Of a stretch of DNA of 51,406 nt, positions 7,713 through 16,156 are shown piece after piece. The DNA is taken from the NCBI RefSeq assembly GCF_009674565.1, contig NZ_WKJL01000034.1, forward strand, positions 1 through 51,406, read 5' to 3'. A model generated the notes under the pieces. It searched no databases. It saw nothing but the letters and a program-made list of their open reading frames with translations, and was not told the origin of the DNA. The stretch comes from Duganella aquatilis (GTDB taxonomy: Bacteria > Pseudomonadota > Gammaproteobacteria > Burkholderiales > Burkholderiaceae_D). The stretch's first letter is position 1, and each line of letters starts with the position of its first letter. Both the position numbers and the translations under genes were made by a program.

Positions 7713-8711
7713 TTAGCGCCCTGCCCCGCGTGTGTATTCGGGGAACATCTCTTTCAGCAGGAAGGCCGTCAGTTCCTTCTCGTCTTCCTTGCGCGCACTC
7801 AGGTTGACCACCTTGCCCAGGCGCCGCGATTCCCACTGGAAGTCGCCCTGCTTCTCCTTGCGGATGATCTTGATCATTTCCTTGACCACCGCCGTCTCGA
7901 TATCCTGCTCCGCGCCCTGCTCGACGTGAATCTGCTGCAGCCAGTTGCGCTTGAAGTTGGTGTTCCAGCCGCGGAACTTCACTTCGGCGCTGTGGAAGCT
8001 CTTGTCGACCTGGAACACGCCGCCAGTGTCGTCGCGGTCGGCGCCGCTGGTCTGGCCGGCGCCGTTGGCGCGGGCGATGTTGGCCTTGGCGATGCGGTTG
8101 GCGCGTTCGGCTTCGGTCTCGGCCGGCGGCGCTGGCGGCGCCGGCGGATTCAGCGCTTCCCGCGCCGCGCGGCGCTTGGCGATCATTTCCGACATGTCCG
8201 CCTCAGGCGGCGGCGTCATGGTGGCCTGCACCGGCGGCACATAGGTTTCCAGCTTCGGCTTGACGGCGGCCGGCGCCTCCTTGGTCACCACCTGCTTGCG
8301 CGGCGGCGGCGGCTTGGAAGCCGGCTTGGACGGCGTTGGATTCGGCTTGGTGATCGGCTTCGGCGTGACCTTCTCAGGCAACGGCTGGATGTAGACCATG
8401 TGACCGCCCTTCGGCGGCGCCGAATGGGTCTGCTTGGGCGAGGGCACAAACAGGTAGTACAGCACGCCCAGCAAGTGCAGCGCGATCGAAATGCCGATGC
8501 CGATGCGGTTGTTCTTGGACTTGCGGTCCCACGTGGCAAAGTCGTCCTGCGCCGACGGCAGGCGTTGGCCGCAAGTCTCGCAGTAGTCCGAATGCGCGGA
8601 GAGAATATGGGAGTCGTGGTGCAAGATACAAACCTTGTGGAACGCAGAAGTCGTCAAAATGGGGCCATAGTGCCAGAGTCCCGCTCTTTTGGGAACCGCT
8701 CCAAATGCCAT
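7713..8711 (-). CDS. Membrane protein with N-terminal zinc ribbon and proline-rich periplasmic segment, function unknown
   Basis: About 332 residues. The parts, in order: a likely metal site (CILHHDSH ... CETCGQRL), one membrane helix (IGIGISIALHLLGVLYYLFV), a long Pro/Lys-rich stretch rich in KPxPTPSKP and PPPP like the TonB periplasmic spacer, an Ala/Glu-rich segment, and a C-terminal domain (KFRGWNTNFKRNWLQQIHVEQG). The single helix plus proline spacer recalls TonB-like proteins, but the tail does not look like a classic TonB C-terminus. The start is uncertain: GTG at 8720, ATG at 8711, or TTG codons at 8657 or 8624 (AAGG stands before the last). It is convergent with hemB. I do not assign a function. 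Confidence 0.7.
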   Translation of the reverse strand: MAFGAVPKRAGLWHYGPILTTSAFHKVCILHHDSHILSAHSDYCETCGQRLPSAQDDFATWDRKSKNNRIGIGISIALHLLGVLYYLFVPSPKQTHSAPPKGGHMVYIQPLPEKVTPKPITKPNPTPSKPASKPPPPRKQVVTKEAPAAVKPKLETYVPPVQATMTPPPEADMSEMIAKRRAAREALNPPAPPAPPAETEAERANRIAKANIARANGAGQTSGADRDDTGGVFQVDKSFHSAEVKFRGWNTNFKRNWLQQIHVEQGAEQDIETAVVKEMIKIIRKEKQGDFQWESRRLGKVVNLSARKEDEKELTAFLLKEMFPEYTRGAGR

Positions 8712-8836
8712 GCAGGGCACCAGACTGTCTACTTTACAAGTTTCAGCTCTTGACGGGTGTTACCGTGTGTATCAATTGCTTTGCAAAGTGACATGATTTT
8801 CGAGCTTTCCCCAGCCATTTTAGCCGCCCCGGCCGT

Positions 8837-8866
8837 GGCGCAGTGTTGGTCATCCAACACCGCGCC
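8837..8866 (-). terminator. Stable hairpin downstream of the RND pump
   Basis: On the minus strand GGCGCGGTGTTGG pairs with CCAACACTGCGCC around ATGA. The one imperfect pair is G-U in the minus-strand RNA but A-C on the other, which suggests the minus transcript is the relevant one. It lies about 30 bases past the pump stop codon. There is no T-run, so it may be a 3' stabiliser or pause rather than a standard terminator. The rest of the gap 8721-8895 shows nothing else I recognise. Confidence 0.55.
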
Positions 8867-8895
8867 GACATATTACGGATGCGTAAGGTTGTGGC

Positions 8896-11800
8896 TTAAT
8901 GCTTGTTCACAGCCTTTAGCGGCACGGCATGCACCGTTTCGCGCGCCACCGGCGCGATGGCGGCGTCGGCAGCGATTTCCTCGTCGTTCATCGGACCGGT
9001 GCCGCTATACTTGTCGAGGAACAGGTAGATCACCGGGGTGATGTACAGCGTGATCACCTGCGAGAAGATAAGGCCGCCCACCACGGCCAGGCCCAGCGGC
9101 TGGCGCAGCTCGGCGCCGGCGCCCAGGCCCAGCGCGATCGGCAGCGCGCCCATCAGCGCCGCCATGGTGGTCATCATGATCGGACGGAAGCGCAGGATAC
9201 AGGCCTGGCGGATCGCCACGTCCGGCGTCAGCCCTTCGTTGCGCTGCGCGTGCAGCGCGAAGTCGATCATCATGATGGCGTTCTTCTTGACGATACCGAT
9301 CAGCATCAGGATGCCGATGATGGCAATCATGGTCAGGTCGAGGTTGAACAGCCGCAGCGTGATCAGCGCGCCCACCGCCGCCGACGGCAGGCCGGCCAGA
9401 ATCGTCAGCGGGTGGATGTAGCTCTCATACAGCACGCCCAGCAGCACGTAGATGACGCCCAGCGCGGCGATGATCAGGATCAGCTGGCTGCCCTGCGAAC
9501 TCTGGAACACGGCCGCGTCGCCGCCGTAGTTGGTGATGATCGACGGCGGCAGGCGCATGTCGGCGCCCCAGGCGTCGATCTTGGCGGTGGCCACGCCCAG
9601 CGGCACGTCCGGCGCCAGGTTGAACGACAGCGTGATCGCCTGCAGCTGGCCCTGGTGGTTGACGGCGGTCGGGCCGATGGTGCGTTCCACCGTGGCAAAG
9701 CTGGACAGCTGCACCAGCTGGCCGGTCTTGTTGCGCACCGAAATCTTGGTCAGCGCGTTGTCGAACTGGCGGTCGGCGTCGGCCGCTTCCAGGATCACGT
9801 AGTAGCTGGCGGCCGGCGAGTAGATGGTCGACACCTGGCGTTCACCGAAGGCCAGGTAGAGCGCGGTGCGGATGTCGCCGATCGCCACGCCGAGGTTGTT
9901 GGCCTTATCGCGGTCGATCTTCAGCGAGGCTTGCAGGCCCTTGTTCTGCGAATCGCTGGTGACGTCGCGGAAGTCCGAGTCGGCGCGCATGCGGTCCATG
10001 TATTTTTCGGCCCACTCGTTCAGCGCGCCGGGGCTGACCGACTGCAGCGTGTACTGGTAGCGCGATTTCGACTGGCGTCCGCCCAGCTGCAAGTTCTGCA
10101 CCGGGCTGAGGTAGACGGAAATGCCCGGCACCTGCTTGGTCGATTTGCGCAGGCTGTCCAGCACTTCCGGCATGCGCTTGCGTTCGCCGCGCGGCTTGAG
10201 CACCAGGAACATGCGGCCGGTATTGCCGCCGCCGACGAAGGAGGTCACGTCCTGCACGTTGGGGTCGGCCTTGATGACGGCGGCGACTTTTTCCTGCAGG
10301 TCCATCAGCGACGACGACGAGATGTCTTCCGACGCCTCGGTGTTGACGCGGATCTGGCCCAGGTCTTCCTCGGGGAAGAAGCCCTTCGGCGTGGTGACGT
10401 ACAGCACGGCGGTCAGCGCAAAGGTGCCCAGCGCGGCCACCAGCACGATGTAGCGGTGATGCAGGGCCACGTCCAGCGTGCGCGCGTAGAAGTCGCGCAG
10501 CGCGCCGAAACCGGCCTCAAACCAGCGGCCGATGAAGTTGCCCTTGTCGTGCTCGGGATCGATGGCGTCGGCCGGCAGCAGGCGGCTGGCCAGCATCGGC
10601 ACCAGCATCAGCGACACCGCCGCCGACACCAGCACCGACAAGGCCACCACCACGGCGAATTCGTGGAACATCAGGCCGATCACGCCCGGCATGAAGAAGA
10701 TCGGGATGAACACCGCCACCAGCGACACCGAAATCGAGATGATGGTGAAGCCCATCTCCTTGGCGCCGATCAGCGACGCCTCCAGCGGCCGCTTGCCCAT
10801 CTCGATGTGGCGCACGATGTTTTCCAGCACCACGATGGCGTCATCGACCACCAGGCCGACCGCCAGCGTGATGCCCAGCAGCGAAACGTTGTCCAGCGAG
10901 TAGCCAAACGCGTACAGCAGCGCCAGCGCGCCCAGCAGCGAAATCGGCATGGTGATCGCCGGGATGAAGGTGGCGGCGGCGCGGCGCAGGAACAGGAAGA
11001 TCACCATCACCACCAGGCCGATGGTCAGCAGCAGCGTCAGGTTGACGTCGTGGATCGCTTCGCGGATCGACACCGAACGGTCGTTGACCAGGTTGATGTT
11101 GATCGAGGCCGGCAGTTGGGCCTTGAACTGCGGCAGCAGGCGGCGCACGCCGTCCACCACCTGCACGGTGTTGGCGTCCGGCTGCCGCTGCACCAGCAGC
11201 ACGATGGAGCGCTCGCCGTTGTAGCTGCCGGCGGCCTTGGTCGACTGGAAGCTGTCCTGCACCTCGGCCACGTCCTTCAGGCGCACCGGCTGGCCGTTGC
11301 GCTGGGCGATGATCAGCTCGGCGTAGTCGGCGGCTTTCATCAGCTGGGCGTTGCCGGTGATGGTCAGCGTCTGGCTCGGGCCGTCGAGGATGCCCAGCGG
11401 GGTGTTGGCGTTGGCGGACTTGATCGCCTGCTGCAGCTCATCGAGCGTCAGGTTGCGCGCGTTCATCAGGTCGGACTTGGCGCGCACGCGCACGGCAAAG
11501 CGTTTCTGGCCGTTGACCGATACCTGCGCCACGCCAGGCAGCGTGGACAGCGATGGCGCGATCAGGTTCTCGGCGTAGTCGTTCAGTTCGGACAAGGTCA
11601 GCGACGGCGAGTTCATGGTCATGAACAGCACCGGCGCGTCGGCCGGATTGACCTTGCGGTAGGACGGCAGGTCGGTCATCTCGATCGGCAGCTGGCGTTG
11701 CGCGCGCAGCAGCGCCGCCTGCACGTCGACCGCCGCTTCGTTGACGTTGATGCTCGGGTCGAACTCCAGCGTCAGCGAGGAATTGCCCAGCGTGTTGGTC

Positions 11801-12045
11801 GAGGTGATCAGGGACAGGCCGGCGATGGTGGAGAACTGCTTCTCCAGCGGCAGCGCGACCGAGGACGCCATGGTGTCCGGCGAGGCGCCCGGCAGGTCGG
11901 CCGAAACATTGATCACCGGCGTGTTGTAGCTCGGCAGCGCGGCCACCGGGATGTAGAAGTACGACAGCACGCCGGCCAGGATCAGGGTGGCCGACAGCAG
12001 CACCACCATCACCGGGCGGCGGATGCACAACTCTGAAAGGTTCAT
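8896..12045 (-). CDS. RND-family multidrug efflux pump, inner-membrane permease
   Basis: 1049 residues, the standard length for a hydrophobe/amphiphile efflux (HAE1) RND pump. It begins MNLSELCIRRPVMVVLLSATL, has the paired porter and membrane halves, and carries the proton-relay helix LAVGLVVDDAIVVLENIVRH near residues 395-414 with the two adjacent aspartates. It is closest in feel to the MdtB/MdtC group, but only one permease is present. It exports drugs or other small molecules across the envelope using proton motive force, with the adaptor encoded three bases upstream. No outer-membrane channel gene is nearby, so a TolC-like protein elsewhere is inferred. Substrate cannot be predicted. 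Confidence 0.93.
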   Translation of the reverse strand: MNLSELCIRRPVMVVLLSATLILAGVLSYFYIPVAALPSYNTPVINVSADLPGASPDTMASSVALPLEKQFSTIAGLSLITSTNTLGNSSLTLEFDPSINVNEAAVDVQAALLRAQRQLPIEMTDLPSYRKVNPADAPVLFMTMNSPSLTLSELNDYAENLIAPSLSTLPGVAQVSVNGQKRFAVRVRAKSDLMNARNLTLDELQQAIKSANANTPLGILDGPSQTLTITGNAQLMKAADYAELIIAQRNGQPVRLKDVAEVQDSFQSTKAAGSYNGERSIVLLVQRQPDANTVQVVDGVRRLLPQFKAQLPASININLVNDRSVSIREAIHDVNLTLLLTIGLVVMVIFLFLRRAAATFIPAITMPISLLGALALLYAFGYSLDNVSLLGITLAVGLVVDDAIVVLENIVRHIEMGKRPLEASLIGAKEMGFTIISISVSLVAVFIPIFFMPGVIGLMFHEFAVVVALSVLVSAAVSLMLVPMLASRLLPADAIDPEHDKGNFIGRWFEAGFGALRDFYARTLDVALHHRYIVLVAALGTFALTAVLYVTTPKGFFPEEDLGQIRVNTEASEDISSSSLMDLQEKVAAVIKADPNVQDVTSFVGGGNTGRMFLVLKPRGERKRMPEVLDSLRKSTKQVPGISVYLSPVQNLQLGGRQSKSRYQYTLQSVSPGALNEWAEKYMDRMRADSDFRDVTSDSQNKGLQASLKIDRDKANNLGVAIGDIRTALYLAFGERQVSTIYSPAASYYVILEAADADRQFDNALTKISVRNKTGQLVQLSSFATVERTIGPTAVNHQGQLQAITLSFNLAPDVPLGVATAKIDAWGADMRLPPSIITNYGGDAAVFQSSQGSQLILIIAALGVIYVLLGVLYESYIHPLTILAGLPSAAVGALITLRLFNLDLTMIAIIGILMLIGIVKKNAIMMIDFALHAQRNEGLTPDVAIRQACILRFRPIMMTTMAALMGALPIALGLGAGAELRQPLGLAVVGGLIFSQVITLYITPVIYLFLDKYSGTGPMNDEEIAADAAIAPVARETVHAVPLKAVNKH

Positions 12046-12048
12046 CGC

Positions 12049-13215
12049 TTAGCCTTTCTGCTTGGAACTATCAACCTTGATATCGGCCGGCTTGTCGGCC
12101 GATGCTATGCGCACCTTGCCGCCCGGCCGCAGGTTTTGCTTGCCGTCGACAATGACTTGTTCATCGCCGTTCAGACCGGACACGGCGGCATTGTCGCCAA
12201 AGGCGTACAGACGCTTGATGTTGACCACCTTGGCGGACTGGTCCTTGTCCACGGCGTAGATGAAGGTGCCGCGGGTGTTGCTAATGATAGCGTTTTGCGG
12301 GATCACCGTCGCGTCTTTCAGCACGTGCGAAATCAGCTTGGTGTTGACGTACTGGCCCGGCCACAGGCTGGTGTCCCTGTTGTCGAACTGGGCCTTGACG
12401 CGGATCACGCCGGCCACCGGATCGACCGTGTTGTCGATGAAGCTCAACTTGCCGTTGACGGCCAGCGTCGAGTTGTCCAGCGTGACCTGCACCGGCACCG
12501 CGCCTTCGCGCTGCGCCGCCATCAGGCCGGCCAGCGCGGTTTCCGGCAAGGTGAAGGCCACCGTGATCGGGTCCAGCTGGGTGACCGAGGTCAGCAGCGT
12601 GGTCATCTGCACCAGGCTGCCCGGATAGACGTTGATGGCGCCGACGCGGCCGGTCATCGGCGCGCGGATCGCGGTGTAGCTGGCGTCGACGTTGGCGCCG
12701 CGCACGGCGGCAATGTCGGCCTGCAGCACGGCGCGGGCGGAATCGACCTGGCTCTTCAGCGTGTCGACGGCGCCCTGGGCGATGAATTTCTGCGCCAGCA
12801 GGTCCATCGAGCGCTTGTACTGGCGCTCGTAGTCGGCCAGCGCGGCGCGGTCGCGCTCGACCTGGGCCTGGGCCTTGTCGAGGTTGGCGCGCTCGGTGCG
12901 GTCGTCCAGCGTGAACATCAGCTCGCCGGATTTGACGAACTGCCCTTCCTTGATGTGCACCTTGGCGATGGTGCTGGTGGTCTGCGGATGCAGGTCCACC
13001 GTGCTGATCGGCGTCACGGTGCCGTTGGCTTGCAGCACCACCGGCACGTCCTGCCGTTTCGGCGCGATGACGCTGACCGTGGTCGGGCCTTGTGGGCCGT
13101 TGCCGTTCAGCTTGTTGCCGCCGGTCGGTTCGATGCCGTGGTGCGTCATGGTCCACACGCCGCCACCCACTACAACAATCGCGCCGGCCAGGAATGCTAA
13201 GGAAGATTTTTTCAT
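12049..13215 (-). CDS. RND efflux periplasmic adaptor (membrane-fusion protein)
   Basis: 388 residues. An N-terminal membrane anchor (SLAFLAGAIVVVGGGVWTM) is followed by a lipoyl-type half-motif (QANGTVTPISTVDLHPQTTS), an alpha-hairpin (DKAQAQVERDRAALADYERQ), the second half-motif (YTAIRAPMTGRVGAI) and beta-barrel regions. It links the RND permease to an outer-membrane channel. The gene stops three bases before the permease ATG, so they are co-transcribed. The C-terminus is lysine-rich. The 5' region contains nested inverted repeats (13222-13272), a likely control site. It resembles the MdtA/AcrA group. Confidence 0.92.
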   Translation of the reverse strand: MKKSSLAFLAGAIVVVGGGVWTMTHHGIEPTGGNKLNGNGPQGPTTVSVIAPKRQDVPVVLQANGTVTPISTVDLHPQTTSTIAKVHIKEGQFVKSGELMFTLDDRTERANLDKAQAQVERDRAALADYERQYKRSMDLLAQKFIAQGAVDTLKSQVDSARAVLQADIAAVRGANVDASYTAIRAPMTGRVGAINVYPGSLVQMTTLLTSVTQLDPITVAFTLPETALAGLMAAQREGAVPVQVTLDNSTLAVNGKLSFIDNTVDPVAGVIRVKAQFDNRDTSLWPGQYVNTKLISHVLKDATVIPQNAIISNTRGTFIYAVDKDQSAKVVNIKRLYAFGDNAAVSGLNGDEQVIVDGKQNLRPGGKVRIASADKPADIKVDSSKQKG

Positions 13216-13221
13216 TTTAAT

Positions 13222-13272
13222 AATATTTTTGACGTCGAAAAATATTGCCGCCCTGCTTAAGGGCGGAATATT
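13222..13272. promoter_or_regulatory. Nested inverted repeats upstream of the RND operon
   Basis: AATATTTTT (13222-13230) and AAAAATATT (13238-13246) are inverted around GACGTCG, seven bases before the adaptor ATG. Next to it AATATTgCCGCCCT is inverted against AGGGCGGAATATT (13241-13272). The second could fold as a hairpin in the leader, the first could be a regulator site. Function is inferred from position only. Confidence 0.4.
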
Positions 13273-13291
13273 GTCGCACAGTATCTACCAG

Positions 13292-13327
13292 AAAAACTGC
13301 GCCAGTATGACCGCAGGGCGCTTTTTT
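13292..13327. terminator. Probable bidirectional terminator after the sensor kinase
   Basis: GCGCC (13299-13303) pairs with GGCGC (13317-13321), flanked by A5 on one side and T6 on the other. On the minus strand this ends the kinase transcript in a hairpin and T-run. The stem is short, so efficiency is uncertain. Confidence 0.5.
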
Positions 13328-13341
13328 CTGCGGAGTGTTGG

Positions 13342-14697
13342 TTAGCTGCCGACGTAGTATTCCGGCACCACCAGCGTCACTTCCAGACCGCCATCCTTGT
13401 GGTTGGCCAGCGTGACATTGGCGCCGTGCTGTTCGGCGATATTGCGGGCAATGGTCAATCCCAGGCCAGTGCCGCCGGACTCGCGCGAGCGCGAGGTTTC
13501 GATGCGGTAAAACGGTTCGAACACGCGCGCCATCTGGTCCGGCGCGATGCCGGGACCGCCGTCGCGGATGCTGATGCGGGCCGAACCGGCCAGCCGCTCG
13601 ACCTTGACGTTGGCGTAGTGGCCGTACTTGACCGCGTTGTCGATCAGGTTGACCAGGCAGCGGCGGATCGCCAGCGGCCGGCCCATCAGCGCCATGGCGG
13701 CGCGGCCGCGCAGCTCGACCTGCTGGCCGACGTCGGAGGCGTCGCTGCAGACGCTGTCGAGCAGCGCGTCCAGATCCAGCGCCTGCATGTTCTCGCTGGA
13801 GTCCATGCTGCGCGCCAGGTCCAGGCCTTCCTTGACCATCTGCTGCATGGCCGACAGGTCGTCGATCAGGCGCTGCTGCAATTCGGCGTCGCTGACCTTT
13901 TCCAGCCGCAGGCGCAGGCGCGTCAGCGGCGTTTGCAGGTCGTGGGTGATGGCGGCCAGCATCTGCGTGCGCTGGGTGATGTGCTGGCGGATGCGCGCCT
14001 GCATGGCGTTGAAGGCGGCGCTGGCCTGGCGGATTTCAGAAGCGCCGCTCAGCACCACCGGCGGGTGGTTGATGTCGTTGCCCAGGTCCTTAGCGGCCTG
14101 CGCCAGGCGCTTCAGCGGATCGATGGTCATGCGCGCCACCAGGTAGGCCAGGAAGGCAATACTCAGCAGGAACGGCAGCAGCGACAGCAGTTCGGTGTTG
14201 GTCGAGGCCGGCGGCGCGCGCGGCGGCAGCACCGTCAGCTTCAGGACCTGGCCGTCGTGCAGCTGCACGTTCATGGTTTCGCAGGTGCCCTTCCACTGGC
14301 TGGAGGCGAACAGGCTGCTGGTCTGGCGCGGCTGGTCGCAGGCGGCCGGATGTTCGGACAGCGGGCCCAGCTTGTAGCGCTCGCCCAGGCGCTGCTGCAG
14401 CGAGGTGGAGAATTCGGTCGGCGCCAGCGTCTGCGCTTGCGGCATATCGCTCATTTCCAGGCGCACGGTGCCGCGCGCGGCCGCCACCAGGAAGGTCGGG
14501 CGGGCGCTGTCGGGCATGACGTCGGCGGTGGTGATCAATTGCTCGGCCCGTTCCAGCGCGTGGAAGTCGCGGTAGCGCTCCAGCGCGTGCGTGCGCTCGT
14601 TGACCGCCAGCCACTGGGTCAGCGCCGCCGAGGCGACGATCCCCAGCAGCAGCACCAGGAACACGCGGCCTGTCATGGAACCGAGGAAGGCTCTCAC
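13342..14697 (-). CDS. Two-component sensor histidine kinase (EnvZ/OmpR-type partner)
   Basis: 451 residues. A first helix (about 10-28), a periplasmic sensor of roughly 140 residues containing two cysteines that could pair (ACDQP and GTCETM), a second helix (about 170-190), HAMP, a phosphoacceptor site AAITHDLQTPLTRLRLRL, then the ATPase boxes (N: NLIDNAVKYG; G1: DGGPGIA; F: FEPFYRI; G2: GGTGLGLTIAR). It phosphorylates the regulator encoded upstream; the two overlap by four bases (ATGA). Position beside a Spy/CpxP-like gene and an RND pump suggests envelope stress or cation sensing, but the ligand is not visible. Confidence 0.92.
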   Translation of the reverse strand: MRAFLGSMTGRVFLVLLLGIVASAALTQWLAVNERTHALERYRDFHALERAEQLITTADVMPDSARPTFLVAAARGTVRLEMSDMPQAQTLAPTEFSTSLQQRLGERYKLGPLSEHPAACDQPRQTSSLFASSQWKGTCETMNVQLHDGQVLKLTVLPPRAPPASTNTELLSLLPFLLSIAFLAYLVARMTIDPLKRLAQAAKDLGNDINHPPVVLSGASEIRQASAAFNAMQARIRQHITQRTQMLAAITHDLQTPLTRLRLRLEKVSDAELQQRLIDDLSAMQQMVKEGLDLARSMDSSENMQALDLDALLDSVCSDASDVGQQVELRGRAAMALMGRPLAIRRCLVNLIDNAVKYGHYANVKVERLAGSARISIRDGGPGIAPDQMARVFEPFYRIETSRSRESGGTGLGLTIARNIAEQHGANVTLANHKDGGLEVTLVVPEYYVGS

Positions 14698-15437
14698 GCT
14701 TGCGGCTCCACGGTGACCTGGCCGGCCAGCACATAGCCGCCGTTACGCACCGTCTTGATGATTTGCGGCATGCGCGCGTCTTCGCCCAGCTTCTGGCGCA
14801 GGCGGCTGATCTGGATGTCGATCGAACGGTCGAAGGGATCGGCGTCGCGGCCCTGGGTCAGGTTCAGCAACTGGTCGCGGTTGAGCACGCGGTTCGGATG
14901 TTCCAGGAACACTTTCAGCAGGCGGAACTCGGCGCCCGACAGCATGATGACGATGCCGTCCGGATTGAGCAGGTGGCGCGCGGTCAGGTCCAGCGTCCAG
15001 CCGGAGAATTTCATTTGCTGCGCCTTGTCGGCGCCGCTGCCGGTCGGCATCGCGTTGCTGCGGCGCAGAACGCTGCGGATGCGCGCCAGCAGTTCACGCG
15101 GTTCGAACGGTTTCGGCAGGTAGTCGTCGGCGCCCATTTCCAGGCCCAGGATGCGGTCCAGCGGCTCGTTGCGGGCGGTCAGCATGATGACCGGCAGCGT
15201 CGAGTGCGCGCGCAGCTTGCGGCACAGGGTCAGGCCGTCGTCGCCCGGCAGGTTGAGGTCGAGCACGACCAGTTCCGGACGGCCTTCGTCCAGCAGCTTC
15301 CACATGGCGGCGCCATCGGGGGCGCACAGCGCACGGTAGCCATTCGATTCCAGGTAGTCCGCCAGCAGGGTGCGGATGTCGCGATCGTCGTCAACGATCA
15401 AAATAGTAGATGTCGGTTCCATGCGCTCATTATCCAT
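14694..15437 (-). CDS. OmpR-family response regulator
   Basis: 247 residues from the ATG at 15437. The receiver domain has the acidic pair (VDDDRD), the phosphorylated aspartate in VVLDLNLPGDDG and the conserved lysine in LPKPFEPREL. The C-terminal winged helix has the usual ending (DRSIDIQISRLRQKL ... IKTVRNGGYVLAG). The open frame extends to a TTG at 15512, but the extra N-terminus is not family-like; an ATG at 15422 is also possible. It is coupled to the kinase gene downstream and divergent from the Spy-like gene, which it may control. The target genes are not proven by any site I could identify. Confidence 0.92.
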   Translation of the reverse strand: MDNERMEPTSTILIVDDDRDIRTLLADYLESNGYRALCAPDGAAMWKLLDEGRPELVVLDLNLPGDDGLTLCRKLRAHSTLPVIMLTARNEPLDRILGLEMGADDYLPKPFEPRELLARIRSVLRRSNAMPTGSGADKAQQMKFSGWTLDLTARHLLNPDGIVIMLSGAEFRLLKVFLEHPNRVLNRDQLLNLTQGRDADPFDRSIDIQISRLRQKLGEDARMPQIIKTVRNGGYVLAGQVTVEPQA

Positions 15438-15613
15438 GCTAGGCGATCCAGCAATTGTATCGTCTTGTATAAGCCGATAGGAGCTACTTGCAGGGGAAAC
15501 ATCTGGATACAAAAACTTCGGACAGAGAAACGTAAGGGCAACCTTGGGCCACCAATATGGTCACAAGCGCGGAACGCCGCGATTGTTTAACTCTTAAAAA
15601 TGAAGGAACGACC

Positions 15614-16156
15614 ATGAACATCTTACGCAAAAGCATACTGATCGGTTTCACCGTACTGGGCATGGCCGCAGCGCAGGCCCAGGAAGCCAAGCCGGCGCCG
15701 AAGCAGCACGACGCCCATCCAAGCAAGGAACAGATGCAGGCCAAGATGGCCGATATGTACGCCAAGCGCCAGGCGCGCCTGCACGACCTGCTGAAGCTGA
15801 CCGCGCAACAGGAGTCGGCGTGGGCCAACTACCAGGCTGCGATCAAGCCGCCGGCATTCGACGGCAAGCGTCCGGAACAGAAGCCGTTCAACAAGCTGAC
15901 CGCGCCGGAACGCCTGACCCTGGCGCTGGACATGACCAAGAAGCGTGAAGCTTTCCTGGAAACGCGCGTGAAAGCCGTCAGCGCCTTCTACGGCCAGCTG
16001 AATCCGGCGCAGCAAACGCTGTTTGACGAGCACGGCCTGGGCGGCGAGCGCGGCGGCCGTGGCCATGGCCACTGGGGTCACCACGGCCACCGCGGCGGCT
16101 GGGGGCACGACGGCGGCGACCAGCACCAGGGCTGGGGCGGCCAACGTAAAGGCTGA
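15614..16156 (+). CDS. Spy/CpxP-like (LTxxQ) periplasmic protein
   Basis: 180 residues from the ATG at 15614, which has AAGGA seven bases upstream. A signal peptide ends at AAAQAQ. The mature part is helical and charged with LTxxQ-like motifs (LKLTAQQESAW and LNPAQQTLFDE), as in Spy and CpxP chaperone or stress-sensor proteins. The tail is a Gly/His-rich stretch (GHGHWGHHGHRGGWGHDGG) that could bind metal ions. Divergence from a two-component pair mirrors cpxP next to cpxRA, so it may be both a target and a modulator of that pair (inference). Its stop codon touches the dsbD stop: TGATCA serves both. Confidence 0.82.
   Translation: MNILRKSILIGFTVLGMAAAQAQEAKPAPKQHDAHPSKEQMQAKMADMYAKRQARLHDLLKLTAQQESAWANYQAAIKPPAFDGKRPEQKPFNKLTAPERLTLALDMTKKREAFLETRVKAVSAFYGQLNPAQQTLFDEHGLGGERGGRGHGHWGHHGHRGGWGHDGGDQHQGWGGQRKG

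Noticed and set aside
8929..12036. A 1035-codon plus-strand frame opposite the RND permease
   Set aside because: It has the same antisense codon-bias effect; no domain or start site supports it.
16080..16150. Gly/His codon repeats in the Spy-like gene as a tandem DNA repeat
   Set aside because: The repetition follows the His/Gly-rich protein tail and is not an exact DNA repeat.
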